A stretch of DNA of 56,458 bases from Caryophanales bacterium (lineage in GTDB: Bacteria; Bacillota_I; Bacilli_A; RF39; UBA660): contig JAEEKI010000006.1 in NCBI GenBank assembly GCA_016282375.1, positions 1 to 56,458 of the forward strand, written 5' to 3'. Below, piece after piece: positions 14,197 through 24,088 of the stretch. The position numbers and the translations under genes are program-made. Every line of letters starts with the position of its first letter. Positions within the stretch are counted from its first letter, which is position 1. The notes under the pieces were generated by a model, which worked only from the letters and a program-made list of their open reading frames with translations, searched no databases and had not been told where the DNA came from.

Positions 14197-16686
14197 TTAA
14201 ATCTTAAAATCATTTACAAAATCCGCAAAAGATAATTGCTCTTCTTCATTTTTGGTTGATTCTTTTTCTTCAATAGAATTTTGCTCTATAGCCTTCGGCT
14301 TCATATCATCAATCTTATTCTTTGTTATTAAGCTTCCAGTACTATTAATATCTAAGATAGATATGTCAGCATTCTTAATTTCTCTTATTTCACTATCACA
14401 CTTTAACAAGTTAATAGTTCGAGTATCAGATGGATAAGCAGAAACTAAGAAGTATTCTTTAGTCTTAGGCTTTTTAAATAACATATTACCCTTTTTAGCT
14501 CTTGATAAAACATTTAGTTCTTCAATTTTTATTCTTTTAACCGTATTATTGTTTGTTAAAATGTTTAAATACTCATAATCACTATTTAATTGATATGAAC
14601 TGATTAAATAATCATCTTTTAAATTAATGGCTTTCACACCGGCAGCTTTAGGACCAATTGTTGGTATTTCGTTACTTAAATAACGTAAATAATAACCATT
14701 CTTGGTTACTAATAAAGTTTCATTTTCTAAAACTGAAGCTGATAACAATTCATCATTTTCTTTGAGTTTAATTGCACATATTGGTTTAGAATATCTTTGA
14801 ACTTCAAAGTCATCAAATAAAACAGTTTTAATCATACCATATTTAGTAGTTAAAACAATTGATTTTCCTTTTTCTAAAATAGCACTACCAATTACTCTTT
14901 CATCTTGACTCATCATAATGATATTATTGATATGTTTTCCTAATTCTTTCCATTTACTTTCTAAAAGTGTATGAATAGGAATATATAAATAATTACCCAA
15001 GTTAGTGAATAGTAATAATTTATTTTGGGTATTTGTATTGTAAATATTAGCAATAAAATCACCAGGTTTTAAAGCCATATCCCCGTCACTTGTGGTATAT
15101 GATTTTAAGGAAACTCTCTTTAGATAACCTTCGTTTGTAACAATAACAACTGTTTTTTCTTTAGGTATCATATCCATAGCATCAAGTTTAATCTCTGTTA
15201 CTTCATCACGTATTTCTGTAATTCTTGGTGTTGCAAATTCTTTTTTAATACTTAATAATTCGTTTTTCATTTGTTTTTTTAATACTTCTTCATCACTTAA
15301 AATTTGTTTTAAGAAACTAATCATTTTTAACAAATCATTTTTTTCACCAAGTAATTGCGTAATATCAGTATTTGACAAACGATATAGTTGCATTGTGACA
15401 ATAGCAGTTGCTTGTTCTTCGGTGAAATCAAATACTTTCATTAAGTTTTCTATAGAATCCGCTTTATTTTTTGATGCTCTAATTGTTTTAATAACTTCAT
15501 CTAAAACATCGATTGCTTTTAAAAGCCCTTCAACAATATGCATTCTGGCAAGAGCATGCTCTAAGTCAAAGTTAGTTCTTCGTATAACAACTTCTTTTTG
15601 ATGTGCTATAAAGGCATCGATAATAGCAAGAATACCAAGTTGTTTAGGTCGATGATTAACAATAGCTACCATGTTAAAACTATAACTAATTTGTAAATCG
15701 GTATTTTTTAATAAAAAATTTAAAACTAGTTCAGCATTCGCATCTTTTTTAAGTTCTATAATAAGTTTAGCCATATGTTCACGGTCTGATTCATCGCGAA
15801 CATCGGTAATACCATCGACTTTCTTATCGATACGAATATCCTCGATTTTCTTACGTAAGCCTTCCTTTAAAACATCATAAGGTATTTCATGAATTACAAT
15901 TTGTTTATTACCCTTTTCGTTAACAATTTCGGTTTTTGCTTTAACAATAACTTTTCCTCGGCCAGTCTCATAAGCTTGCATAAGACCTGTTTTGCCTTCG
16001 ACAATACCACCAGTTGGAAAATCAGGACCCTTAACAATTTCCATAATCGTCTCTAAACGACAATTAGGATTATTAATTCGATGAACTGTCGCATCAATTA
16101 TTTCCGCTAAATTATGAGGCGGAATATTTGTTGCATATCCCGCAGAAATACCCGTTGATCCATTAACTAAAAGATTTGGAAAATTAGCCGGTAATACTGT
16201 TGGTTCTAAATCTTCATCACTATAATTAAGGGCCATCTCAACGGCATTACGATTGATATCTTTTAACATGACTTGAGCAATTTTCGTAAGTCTAGTTTCG
16301 GTATAACGATATGCAGCTGGTCCATCACCATCAATAGAACCATTATTACCATGGATATCGATGAATACTTCGCGCATTTTCCATGGTTGTGACATATAAA
16401 TCATGGCCCCATATATAGAGGTATCACCATGAGGGTGATATTTACCCATAACATCTCCAACTGCTTTAGCACTCTTACGATATGGTTTATCAAAAGTATT
16501 GTGATCTTCCCACATACTATATAAGATTCTACGTTGAACAGGTTTTAGACCATCACGAACATCAGGTAATGCTCGATCTTGAATAATACTTTTGGCATAT
16601 CTTCCAAAACGTTCACCCATGATGTCTTCGAGAGTATAATCATATATTTTTTCAATAATTGTTTTTTCTTCTTTTGCTTTTGCCAT
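14197..16686 (-). CDS. parC: DNA topoisomerase IV subunit A
   Basis: An 829-residue type IIA topoisomerase breakage-reunion subunit that decatenates daughter chromosomes with ParE. It has the N-terminal winged helix with PDVRDGLKPVQRRIL, catalytic Tyr128 in YRYTETRL, FPTGG, and a degenerate C-terminal beta-propeller without a GyrA box. It is called ParC rather than GyrA by the partner gene and by DKPYRKSAKAVGDVMGKYHP. In the quinolone region (HPHGDTSIYGAM) the position of S. aureus GrlA Ser80 is Thr89 and that of Glu84 is Gly93. It lies 2 bp after parE. Confidence 0.95.
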   Translation of the reverse strand: MAKAKEEKTIIEKIYDYTLEDIMGERFGRYAKSIIQDRALPDVRDGLKPVQRRILYSMWEDHNTFDKPYRKSAKAVGDVMGKYHPHGDTSIYGAMIYMSQPWKMREVFIDIHGNNGSIDGDGPAAYRYTETRLTKIAQVMLKDINRNAVEMALNYSDEDLEPTVLPANFPNLLVNGSTGISAGYATNIPPHNLAEIIDATVHRINNPNCRLETIMEIVKGPDFPTGGIVEGKTGLMQAYETGRGKVIVKAKTEIVNEKGNKQIVIHEIPYDVLKEGLRKKIEDIRIDKKVDGITDVRDESDREHMAKLIIELKKDANAELVLNFLLKNTDLQISYSFNMVAIVNHRPKQLGILAIIDAFIAHQKEVVIRRTNFDLEHALARMHIVEGLLKAIDVLDEVIKTIRASKNKADSIENLMKVFDFTEEQATAIVTMQLYRLSNTDITQLLGEKNDLLKMISFLKQILSDEEVLKKQMKNELLSIKKEFATPRITEIRDEVTEIKLDAMDMIPKEKTVVIVTNEGYLKRVSLKSYTTSDGDMALKPGDFIANIYNTNTQNKLLLFTNLGNYLYIPIHTLLESKWKELGKHINNIIMMSQDERVIGSAILEKGKSIVLTTKYGMIKTVLFDDFEVQRYSKPICAIKLKENDELLSASVLENETLLVTKNGYYLRYLSNEIPTIGPKAAGVKAINLKDDYLISSYQLNSDYEYLNILTNNNTVKRIKIEELNVLSRAKKGNMLFKKPKTKEYFLVSAYPSDTRTINLLKCDSEIREIKNADISILDINSTGSLITKNKIDDMKPKAIEQNSIEEKESTKNEEEQLSFADFVNDFKI

Positions 16687-16688
16687 GA

Positions 16689-18593
16689 TTATTCCTTTCT
16701 AAAACTATCCTCTAAAGTGAAATCAACATTTTCATTAATCCACTCTTTCCGTGGTTCAACTTTATCCCCCATTAAAACTGATACTCTTTTTTCAGCTAAA
16801 GCAGCATCCGTAATGCTAACTTTAATTAAACTTCTTGTCTTTGGACACATTGTTGTTTCATATAACTCATCGGAATTCATTTCACCAAGACCTTTAAAAC
16901 GTTGAACTTTATAGGTTCCCTTCATCGTCTTTTTCTTTTCCTCAAGTTCTTCATCGGTAGCAATATATTCTTTGTATTTACCAAAATCAAGAGCATATAA
17001 TGGAGGATTAGCAATATAAAGCATTCCCTCTTCGATTAAAGGCCGCATAAAACGATAAAAGAATGTTAATAACAAAGTTTGAATATGAGCACCATCATCA
17101 TCAGCATCAGTCATAATAATAATCTTGCCATAATTACTTTCTTTAGGATCAAAATCATTACCAATACCAGCCCCAATTGCATAAATAAGCGTATTTAATT
17201 CTTCGTTTGCTTGAATATCACTATTTGAGGCCTTTTCGCAGTTTAAAACTTTACCTCTTAAAGGTAGAATAGCTTGTGTTTCTCTATTTCTTCCAGTTTT
17301 AGCGCTACCACCAGCTGAATCTCCCTCGACTAAGAAAAGTTCATTCTTTTCATAATTCTTACCAGTCGCCTTAGCAAGTTTACCACTTAAAACTTTTTCT
17401 TTCTTTTCTTTACCTTTGCCACTGCGAACCATCTCTCTAGCCTTACGAGCAGCATCTCTTGCTTCCATTGACTTAGTTGCTTTATTAATAATGTTTAAAG
17501 CAACTTCACGATTTTCTTCAAGGAAGAATTTCATTTGTTCATAAGTAATACTTTCTGTAATACTTCTTGCTTCAGGAGTACCAAGTTTAGCTTTTGTTTG
17601 ACCTTCGAATTGTAATAATGCCTCCGGTATTTTTAAACTAATAACGGCACTAAGTCCTTCCCGAACATCAGATCCATCAAAAAGATTATTTCCCTTAAGA
17701 AGATTATTATTTTTAACGTAGTCATTAAATGCCTTCGTTAATCCAGTTTTAAAACCTACTTCATGTGAACCGCCATCTGGTGTTTTAACATTATTAACAA
17801 ACGATAAAATATTTTCATTGTATGTATCTGTGTATTGAAGTGCAACACTTACTTCAATACTATTTTTGGTGTTATTAAAATTAATAATATTGCATAAAGG
17901 ATTCTTATCTTCGTTAATATATTCAATAAAACTATTTAAACCATTTTCATAAAAGAATTTTTCACAACGATTTTCTTCTTCATCAACAACCTCGATTGTT
18001 AAGCCTGAAATTAAAAAAGCACTTTCTTGCATTCTTTCACATATGGTTGTATATGAAAAACTTGCTCCCTTAAAAATATCATAGTTAGGCATAAAAGTTA
18101 CAGTAGTACCCGTTTTTTTACTTTCCCCGACAGTTTTCAAAGGGATAGCTACTTTACCACCATCTTCAAAACGGATGTTACTTATTTTACCATCGCGGTA
18201 AATTACAACATCCATATATTTACTTAGGGCATTAACAACCGAAGCACCTACACCGTGTAACCCCCCAGAAACTTTATAGCCAGATTCAGAAAACTTTCCA
18301 CCAGCATGAAGAATAGTGTAAATTACTTCTGGAGTGGATTTACCACTTTCATGCATCCCAATTGGTACACCACGACCATTATCACTAATGGTTATACTGC
18401 CATTTTTATTTAAGATCACCTTAATGTAATCACCATAACCATTTATTACTTCGTCAATAGCATTATCTACTATTTCCCACACTAAATGATGAAGACCTCT
18501 CTTATCAGTTGAACCTATATACATACCTGGTCTTTTGCGAACGGCTTCGAGACCTTCAAGAATTTTTATCGATGTTTCATCGTAAACTGCCAT
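16689..18593 (-). CDS. parE: DNA topoisomerase IV subunit B
   Basis: A 634-residue GHKL ATPase subunit. ATP-site motifs are EIVDNAIDE, DNGRGVP and GGLHGVGASVVNALS; the Toprim domain has LVEGDSAGGSA and MTDADDDGAHI, and the end has VQRFKGLGEMN. The frame is open back to 18650, but that part contains a terminator and the -10 box; ATG 18611 overlaps TATAAT itself. ATG 18593 lies after the likely transcription start, with GGTGAT just upstream, and gives the usual family N-terminus before LEGLEAVRKRPGMYIG. Confidence 0.94.
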   Translation of the reverse strand: MAVYDETSIKILEGLEAVRKRPGMYIGSTDKRGLHHLVWEIVDNAIDEVINGYGDYIKVILNKNGSITISDNGRGVPIGMHESGKSTPEVIYTILHAGGKFSESGYKVSGGLHGVGASVVNALSKYMDVVIYRDGKISNIRFEDGGKVAIPLKTVGESKKTGTTVTFMPNYDIFKGASFSYTTICERMQESAFLISGLTIEVVDEEENRCEKFFYENGLNSFIEYINEDKNPLCNIINFNNTKNSIEVSVALQYTDTYNENILSFVNNVKTPDGGSHEVGFKTGLTKAFNDYVKNNNLLKGNNLFDGSDVREGLSAVISLKIPEALLQFEGQTKAKLGTPEARSITESITYEQMKFFLEENREVALNIINKATKSMEARDAARKAREMVRSGKGKEKKEKVLSGKLAKATGKNYEKNELFLVEGDSAGGSAKTGRNRETQAILPLRGKVLNCEKASNSDIQANEELNTLIYAIGAGIGNDFDPKESNYGKIIIMTDADDDGAHIQTLLLTFFYRFMRPLIEEGMLYIANPPLYALDFGKYKEYIATDEELEEKKKTMKGTYKVQRFKGLGEMNSDELYETTMCPKTRSLIKVSITDAALAEKRVSVLMGDKVEPRKEWINENVDFTLEDSFRKE

Positions 18594-18609
18594 ACCATCA
18601 CCATAATTC

Positions 18610-18638
18610 ATTATAATTAAAAAAGAAGATTTTTGCAA
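18610..18638 (-). promoter_or_regulatory. parE-parC promoter
   Basis: -35 TTGCAA (18633-18638), spacer 17, -10 TATAAT (18610-18615). The -35 lies in the loop and arm of the upstream terminator, so the two signals overlap. The predicted transcript start leaves only about a 10-base leader before ATG 18593. Confidence 0.6.
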
Positions 18639-18645
18639 TCTTCTT
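18623..18645 (-). terminator. terminator upstream of parE
   Basis: Perfect 9-base stem AAGAAGATT / AATCTTCTT, loop of five, followed by a T-rich run on the minus strand. It ends the transcript of the 18661-19326 gene. Confidence 0.8.
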
Positions 18646-18660
18646 GACATTAGATATTAT

Positions 18661-19326
18661 TTATTTTAATTTTGGTAACTCAATCTCTGCAGTATCATCA
18701 AATAAAACGGGATCTTTCTTTGGAGCATATACTGAACTAAAGACATCATTAACCATGTTAGAATTTTTATTCTCGTTATTCACCTCATCAGGTGTTTTTT
18801 CTTCCTCGACTGAAGGAATAGAAATTGGTGGCTCCACTTCTTCATTTAAAAGTGGTTTAGTTTGATAATCTTCCATTTCTTTTAAATCGTTATCTATTTT
18901 ATTAGATATGTCATTATAATCATTTTTCATCTCTTCCGTATTATATGCTTCATCATGTTGATTATTCGTTGGAAGTTCATTATCAATTGGCACTGAAATT
19001 TGACTACCAAGTTCTTCTTTAGCAGTTAAAGATATAACTTCTTCTGGGGGATTAATTGGCATTTCCTCTGACTTACTCTCCATGATAGGAGCCTCATCTA
19101 CCTGAGGTTCAGGTTGACTAACAACCTCTAAACTGATTGGTTCAGTAGTCTCACTAAAGGTATTATTATCTATAGTATCAAGTTTCTTAGTCTCATCAAG
19201 TTTAGCACTTTCTTTCTTTCCTAAAAAGAAAAGAGCAAAAAAGGCGATTAGTAATACAACGATTACTATTCCTAAATATAAAGGAAAATTGGGATCTGCA
19301 TATAAATTATGAAGAAAATCCATCAT
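18661..19326 (-). CDS. single-pass membrane protein with long acidic disordered tail
   Basis: A 221-residue protein of unknown function. A short N-terminus is followed by one strong membrane segment near residues 16-37 (LYLGIVIVVLLIAFFALFFL) and GKKESAK, then about 180 residues rich in Glu, Pro, Asn and Ser with no fold that I recognise. Basic residues after the membrane segment suggest the tail is cytoplasmic. The architecture is like scaffold or division proteins, but no homology is visible. ATG 19326 lies 9 bases after AGAGGTG. Its own terminator separates it from parE. Confidence 0.6.
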   Translation of the reverse strand: MMDFLHNLYADPNFPLYLGIVIVVLLIAFFALFFLGKKESAKLDETKKLDTIDNNTFSETTEPISLEVVSQPEPQVDEAPIMESKSEEMPINPPEEVISLTAKEELGSQISVPIDNELPTNNQHDEAYNTEEMKNDYNDISNKIDNDLKEMEDYQTKPLLNEEVEPPISIPSVEEEKTPDEVNNENKNSNMVNDVFSSVYAPKKDPVLFDDTAEIELPKLK

Positions 19327-19385
19327 CTCTAGAAACACCTCTTTATTCTATAAATAATTTTAACATGTTGATTTCAAAAATGCAA

Positions 19386-20228
19386 TTACATAAGCATTAT
19401 TTTTGGGCGATATAAATCATTATCTAGAACATAAATAGCTATCTCCTGATTATCTTTGGTTAAAATAACACTTTCACTCTGACTATTTATGCTTATTTTA
19501 TTACCATTTTTTACTTTATTATATTCTTCATCATTAAGATTATATACTGGATAATCAAATAAATCTTTCACTGATAAGATTTGGTAATTTCCATTTTGAA
19601 TATCTGTTATTGTGTAACTATCATTAATTGTAAATCTACCCTGCTTTGTTCTTACTAAACTACTCATCGTTCCAACAGTACCTAGTTTTCGACAAATACT
19701 TTCTATTAAACTCCGAATATAGGTTCCTTTGCTAACAGTAGTTTTAAAGCGAATGATATCATCGTTGAAACTGATTAAATTAATATCATAAATTTTTATC
19801 TCATTTTCTGGTAATGCAACCGATTTGTGTTCACGAGCATACTCATAAAGTTTCTTACCATTAATCTTTTTAGCAGAATAAAGTGGAACAGTTTGTTTTT
19901 GATGACCTTTAAAACTATTTAATACTTCTTCGATAGCCTTTTCTGTTAGTTTTGGTACTTCTTGTGTTTCAAGAATCTGACCAGTTATGTCTAAAGTATC
20001 CGTTTTGATGCCTAGTTTAATCTCAGCAATATATTCTTTTTTCATTGCTGATAAAAGATCAACCAACTTAGTATATTTTCCTAAACATACAACTAGAACA
20101 CCAGTAGCAATTGGATCAAGAGTTCCGGTATGACCAATTTTCTTCATACCAAAAATATGGTTAAGTTCATTAACCATATCTCGACTTGTTTTTCCTTTTG
20201 TTTTATTTACGAGTAGTACTCCCTTCAT
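19386..20228 (-). CDS. truB: tRNA pseudouridine(55) synthase
   Basis: A 280-residue TruB, which makes pseudouridine 55 in the T-loop of tRNAs. Motifs are LLVNKTKGKTSRDMV, KIGHTGTLDPIATGVL (catalytic Asp), YIAEIKLGIKTDTLDITG and SKGTYIRSL. The C-terminal PUA-like part is short, as in Bacilli. It overlaps the preceding gene by 26 bp at the end of the nusA-infB operon. Confidence 0.95.
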   Translation of the reverse strand: MKGVLLVNKTKGKTSRDMVNELNHIFGMKKIGHTGTLDPIATGVLVVCLGKYTKLVDLLSAMKKEYIAEIKLGIKTDTLDITGQILETQEVPKLTEKAIEEVLNSFKGHQKQTVPLYSAKKINGKKLYEYAREHKSVALPENEIKIYDINLISFNDDIIRFKTTVSKGTYIRSLIESICRKLGTVGTMSSLVRTKQGRFTINDSYTITDIQNGNYQILSVKDLFDYPVYNLNDEEYNKVKNGNKISINSQSESVILTKDNQEIAIYVLDNDLYRPKIMLM

Positions 20229-20823
20229 CTGGGAATTTCCTTTCTCTTACTGGCTTAGTAAATCTTAGTAAACCATGATTTAAATCATCTGAATTTTGAA
20301 CAGTAAATCCTCTGTCATTCAAAGCATGCCATAAATCGCCATCTTTAGCTTGCGTAATCATCATATATTTTTCCGTTTCTGGAAAATATTCATCTACAAT
20401 GCCCTCATAATACGCAAGCATTTTACGATAAATGCCAAGTTTAAAATTAATGTTTGCTTTTTCATCAACTATTAATTCATCACCGTTTTTTATGATAATA
20501 TCTGTAATATATGGTATTAAATCCTCACAATGAGCATCATCAATAAAACCTAAAATACTATGAGCAATTAAATAAGCATTATCATTATATAAACCTATCA
20601 TTTCTGAAAATGGATTATAAGCAAGTGTTAATCTCTCAATTGCATTGCAATAATTTTGATCTAATCTCATCAATAATTCAGATGGTTCAGAGTTATCCGT
20701 TAATCTTGTTATAGATAATCTCTTGAAGTGACTTTTACCACAAGCCTTTTCACTTTCATTGTAGTAATCTACCCCTAGTCTTCCTCGATATTTATCATTT
20801 GTTTTTGCACATTTTATATACAT
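20203..20823 (-). CDS. unknown cytoplasmic protein in the infB-truB operon
   Basis: A 206-residue soluble protein that I do not recognise. ATG 20823 lies 5 bases after GAGGTA; the frame is open further upstream but enters rbfA. The first 50 residues are basic (MYIKCAKTNDKYRGRLGVDY); the middle is helical; the end has DGDLWHALNDRGF and LLRFTKPVRERKF. There is no signal peptide or membrane segment. The phrase ALNDRGF is reminiscent of acetyltransferase C-termini, but no acetyl-CoA loop is visible. Its place between rbfA and truB suggests a link with RNA maturation or translation (context only). Confidence 0.6.
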   Translation of the reverse strand: MYIKCAKTNDKYRGRLGVDYYNESEKACGKSHFKRLSITRLTDNSEPSELLMRLDQNYCNAIERLTLAYNPFSEMIGLYNDNAYLIAHSILGFIDDAHCEDLIPYITDIIIKNGDELIVDEKANINFKLGIYRKMLAYYEGIVDEYFPETEKYMMITQAKDGDLWHALNDRGFTVQNSDDLNHGLLRFTKPVRERKFPDEGSTTRK

Positions 20824-20833
20824 TTTTACCTCT

Positions 20834-21172
20834 TTATTGATGTATTTTTTTAATAACATCTTCGATACGATTAGCATATTCAATAGATGTATCATACTTA
20901 AATACTAACATAGGTGTATTACGAATCTCAACTAGTTGAGATAATTTGCCACGAATAAACGATGCAGCTTCATTCACTTCTTTTTCAATATCTTTTTGAG
21001 ATAATTCACTAAAGGAAGTAAAGTAAACTTTGCAAACACTTAAATCTTTAGCAAGTTCGCAATCCGTTATTGTGATTGTTTTTAATAATTCATCAGTTGC
21101 TTCTCTTTGAATAATCGTAGGTAGATATTTTTCAATATCTCTTTCAATTCTTTTTATATTATAATTAGCCAC
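20834..21172 (-). CDS. rbfA: ribosome-binding factor A
   Basis: A 112-residue KH-like protein that binds the 30S subunit during late 16S rRNA maturation. Typical features are RIERDIEKYLPTIIQ, VYFTSF, a central EAASFIRGKLSQ, IRNTPMLVFKYD and a terminal RIEDVIKKI. The start is GTG 21172, after GAGGTAAAAC, and overlaps infB by 8 bp, so translation is coupled to IF-2. Confidence 0.92.
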   Translation of the reverse strand: MANYNIKRIERDIEKYLPTIIQREATDELLKTITITDCELAKDLSVCKVYFTSFSELSQKDIEKEVNEAASFIRGKLSQLVEIRNTPMLVFKYDTSIEYANRIEDVIKKIHQ

Positions 21173-23273
21173 GTTTTACCTCTTGTAATTCATAAACTTC
21201 AATAATATCATTTTCTTTAAAGTCATCATATTTTTCTAATGTAAGACCACATTCAAAGCCTTTTTTAACTTCTTTAACAGCATCTTTTCCTCTTTGTAAA
21301 GCCGCAATGTCTGTATCACAAAGAACCGTACCATCACGAATTACTCTAGCTTTAGCATTAGATTTAATAATACCATCTTTTACATAACATCCAGCGATAT
21401 TACCAATCTTAGAGAATCTAAATAATTGTCTTACTTCAAGTTCACCAAGAACTTTTTCTTCGAATTCTGGATCTAACATACCTTTTAAAGCAAGTTCCAT
21501 TTCTTCGACTAATTTATAAATAATCGTATATAATCTGATTTCAATATCATATTCTTTAGCCATTTCTTTAGCCCCAGGTGAAGCAATAACGTTAAAGCCA
21601 AGAACGATTGCTTTCGAGGCACTAGCTAACACAACATCACTTTCGCTAATTGGCCCAATGCCACTACGTATGACTTTGACACGAACATCCTCAACTTTAA
21701 TTCTTTCAAGAGCATTCTTAACAGCTTCTTCAGAACCACGTACATCAGTTTTTAAAACAACATCGATTTCTTTTTGGCCACTGTTAACACGTGCAAATAA
21801 ATCATCAAGTGATAATTTTTCTTTTTGATAACTATTTTTAAGAGCTTGTTCTTTTCTTTTTTCAGCTACTTCTTTTACTTCCTCTAAAGTTTCAAAAGCC
21901 ATAAATTTATCGCCAGCTTTAGGATTATCGTTAAGACCTGTAATTTCTACTGGTGTCGAAGGTCCGGCTTCAACAATTGATTCTCCTAAATCATTTTTCA
22001 TCGTTCTAATCTTACCATAAGTTGTTCCAACCGCAACAGGATCACCAATCCGAAGCGTACCATTTTGAATTAAGAATGATGCTACTCCACCGACATTTTT
22101 ATCAAGTCTTTCCTCGATAACAGCTCCTAAAGCATAACGATTAGGGTTAGCCTTTAAATTACTTACTTCACTAATTGCTAGTAAAGTTTCTAACAAGTTA
22201 TCAACACCCTCACCAGTTTTGGCAGAAATATTAATAAATGGTACATCACCTCCCCAACTTTCAGGAGTGATATTAAGCTCAGCCATTTCTGTATAAATAC
22301 GATCAATATTGGCATCTGGTTTATCAATTTTATTAACCGCTACCACAATTGGTACTTTAGCAGATAGCGCATGTTCCACCGCTTCTTTAGTTTGTGGCAT
22401 AACACCATCATCAGCCGCAACAATAATAATAACAATATCCGTTACACTGGCACCTCTAGCACGCATTTGCGTAAAAGCAGCATGTCCTGGAGTATCAATA
22501 AAAGTCAATTTTTGACCATTATACTCAATTTGATAGGCACCAATAGCTTGGGTTATGCCACCAAACTCTGTATCAACGATTTTAGATTTACGAATGTAAT
22601 CCAAAAGTGTTGTTTTACCATGGTCAACATGACCCATAATCGTAATAATTGGTGGACGAGGAATTAAATCTTCTTCTTTATCAATAACTTCATAGTTTTC
22701 AAAATTTGAAACATCTTGGCTCTCTTCTCTTTTTAATACTTTTCCATAATCAAGAACTAATATTTCCGCATTTTCAAAATCAATTGGTTGATTAACATTA
22801 AGCATTAAACCTAAACCCATTAATTTTTTAATAACATCGTTAGTTTGTGCTTCTAGAGCCGTTGCTAATTCAGAGACAGTCATATTATCATGATAAAGAA
22901 CAATATTCTCATCTGTACTATTACCCATCAATTTAGACTTGTGCTTATACATTTCTTTTTTAAGATTTTTAAAATCCTTAGTTTCTTTAACACTATCCTT
23001 CTTTTTTAATTTTTGGGTGCTAGTTGAATTAGATGTTCTTTTATCAATATTCTCACTTTCTAACACGGCTTCGACTACTTCATCAATTGCGTCCTCTTCT
23101 TCATAAGTAGTTTCCTTATCAGTACTAATTAAATTTAAAGTATTATCAAGAATAATAATGTCATCATCAGTTAGAATTGTTTCACTGTCAGCTTTAATAC
23201 CCATTTCTTGGCATTGCTTTAAAACAGCTGCAACTGATAATCCAACATCTTTTGCATAATCCTTTACATTCAT
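21165..23273 (-). CDS. infB: translation initiation factor IF-2
   Basis: A 702-residue GTPase that brings fMet-tRNA to the 30S subunit. A short N-terminal region ([16 protein letters not shown]) is followed by a linker and the G domain: [17 protein letters not shown] and NKIDKPDAN, then domains II-IV with a final VYELQEV. ATG 23273 is 8 bases after AGGTGG; ATG 23285 is only one base from that site and is rejected. The N-terminal extension is short compared with enterobacterial IF-2. Confidence 0.96.
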   Translation of the reverse strand: MNVKDYAKDVGLSVAAVLKQCQEMGIKADSETILTDDDIIILDNTLNLISTDKETTYEEEDAIDEVVEAVLESENIDKRTSNSTSTQKLKKKDSVKETKDFKNLKKEMYKHKSKLMGNSTDENIVLYHDNMTVSELATALEAQTNDVIKKLMGLGLMLNVNQPIDFENAEILVLDYGKVLKREESQDVSNFENYEVIDKEEDLIPRPPIITIMGHVDHGKTTLLDYIRKSKIVDTEFGGITQAIGAYQIEYNGQKLTFIDTPGHAAFTQMRARGASVTDIVIIIVAADDGVMPQTKEAVEHALSAKVPIVVAVNKIDKPDANIDRIYTEMAELNITPESWGGDVPFINISAKTGEGVDNLLETLLAISEVSNLKANPNRYALGAVIEERLDKNVGGVASFLIQNGTLRIGDPVAVGTTYGKIRTMKNDLGESIVEAGPSTPVEITGLNDNPKAGDKFMAFETLEEVKEVAEKRKEQALKNSYQKEKLSLDDLFARVNSGQKEIDVVLKTDVRGSEEAVKNALERIKVEDVRVKVIRSGIGPISESDVVLASASKAIVLGFNVIASPGAKEMAKEYDIEIRLYTIIYKLVEEMELALKGMLDPEFEEKVLGELEVRQLFRFSKIGNIAGCYVKDGIIKSNAKARVIRDGTVLCDTDIAALQRGKDAVKEVKKGFECGLTLEKYDDFKENDIIEVYELQEVKRG

Positions 23274-23304
23274 TTTTCCATCCACCTTTCTTATTTTATT
23301 TAAA

Positions 23305-23835
23305 TTATTTTTTACTATTTTTTCTTACTAATTGATATTCTTCATTATTATTCATACTAGTAAATAAAACTTCTTCAACATCTCTACCTTCATAATTACG
23401 TATTTCAATACCTGAAGATTCAGATATTTCCTTTGATATTTCAGAATTATAATCACCATAATAGATAACTGTTTTTATTCCCGCATTAATTAATGAATTC
23501 ATACAATCTTTGCAAGGAAATGCTGTTACATAAACTGTAGCCCCTTCGGTTGATATTCCGTGTAAGGCGGCAAAAGCAATAGCATTTTGCTCAGCATGTG
23601 ATGCAGGACAAATCTCTAAATATTTTCCTGATGCATAATCTGCTTTAGCTCTTCTGATACATCCACCTTTTTCCTCACAATGAGGAACGCCCCTTGCTGG
23701 ACCATTATAACCAAATGATATTGGATTATCATTTTTGACAATAACAGCACCAACATGTCTTGAAAGGCAAGTAGATCGACTAGATGCTAAAGTAGCCATT
23801 GCCATATAATATTCCTCACGATTTGGTCTACTCAT
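23305..23835 (-). CDS. comEB: dCMP deaminase-family protein (ComEB-like)
   Basis: A 176-residue zinc deaminase with HAEQNAIAFA (His and catalytic Glu) and PCKDCMNSL (Cys pair), plus VGAVIVKND and the Cys-rich insertion HCEEKGGCIRR. This matches deoxycytidylate deaminase, which produces dUMP for thymidylate synthesis; Bacillus calls it ComEB. Here it sits between rnpM and infB, where other Firmicutes carry the L7Ae-like ylxQ gene. It overlaps rnpM by 8 bp and so belongs to this operon. Confidence 0.9.
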   Translation of the reverse strand: MSRPNREEYYMAMATLASSRSTCLSRHVGAVIVKNDNPISFGYNGPARGVPHCEEKGGCIRRAKADYASGKYLEICPASHAEQNAIAFAALHGISTEGATVYVTAFPCKDCMNSLINAGIKTVIYYGDYNSEISKEISESSGIEIRNYEGRDVEEVLFTSMNNNEEYQLVRKNSKK

Positions 23836-24088
23836 AACTTACCTCTTTTAATAATTCTTGATAAACTTCATCAGGAACTTCAACTTCTAATACTTTATCT
23901 AATATTTTTGACTTTTGAGCTTTTAAAATAACGGTTTCATCTTTTTTAACATATGCACCTTTGCCGTTAGATTTTCCACTTTTATCAAAAATAACTTTTC
24001 CTTCAGGTGTTCTTACAACTCTAAGCAATGCTTTTTTTTCACATTTTTCTTTCGTTATAACGCATGTTCTTAAAGGAACTTTCTTCAT
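23828..24088 (-). CDS. rnpM: YlxR/RnpM family RNA-binding protein
   Basis: An 86-residue YlxR family protein, recently described as a modulator of RNase P in Bacillus. The signature PLRTCVITKE, LLRVVRTPEGKV, DKSGKSNGKGAYVKK is complete. The start overlaps the nusA stop by one base, the usual Firmicute arrangement. Confidence 0.92.
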   Translation of the reverse strand: MKKVPLRTCVITKEKCEKKALLRVVRTPEGKVIFDKSGKSNGKGAYVKKDETVILKAQKSKILDKVLEVEVPDEVYQELLKEVSYE

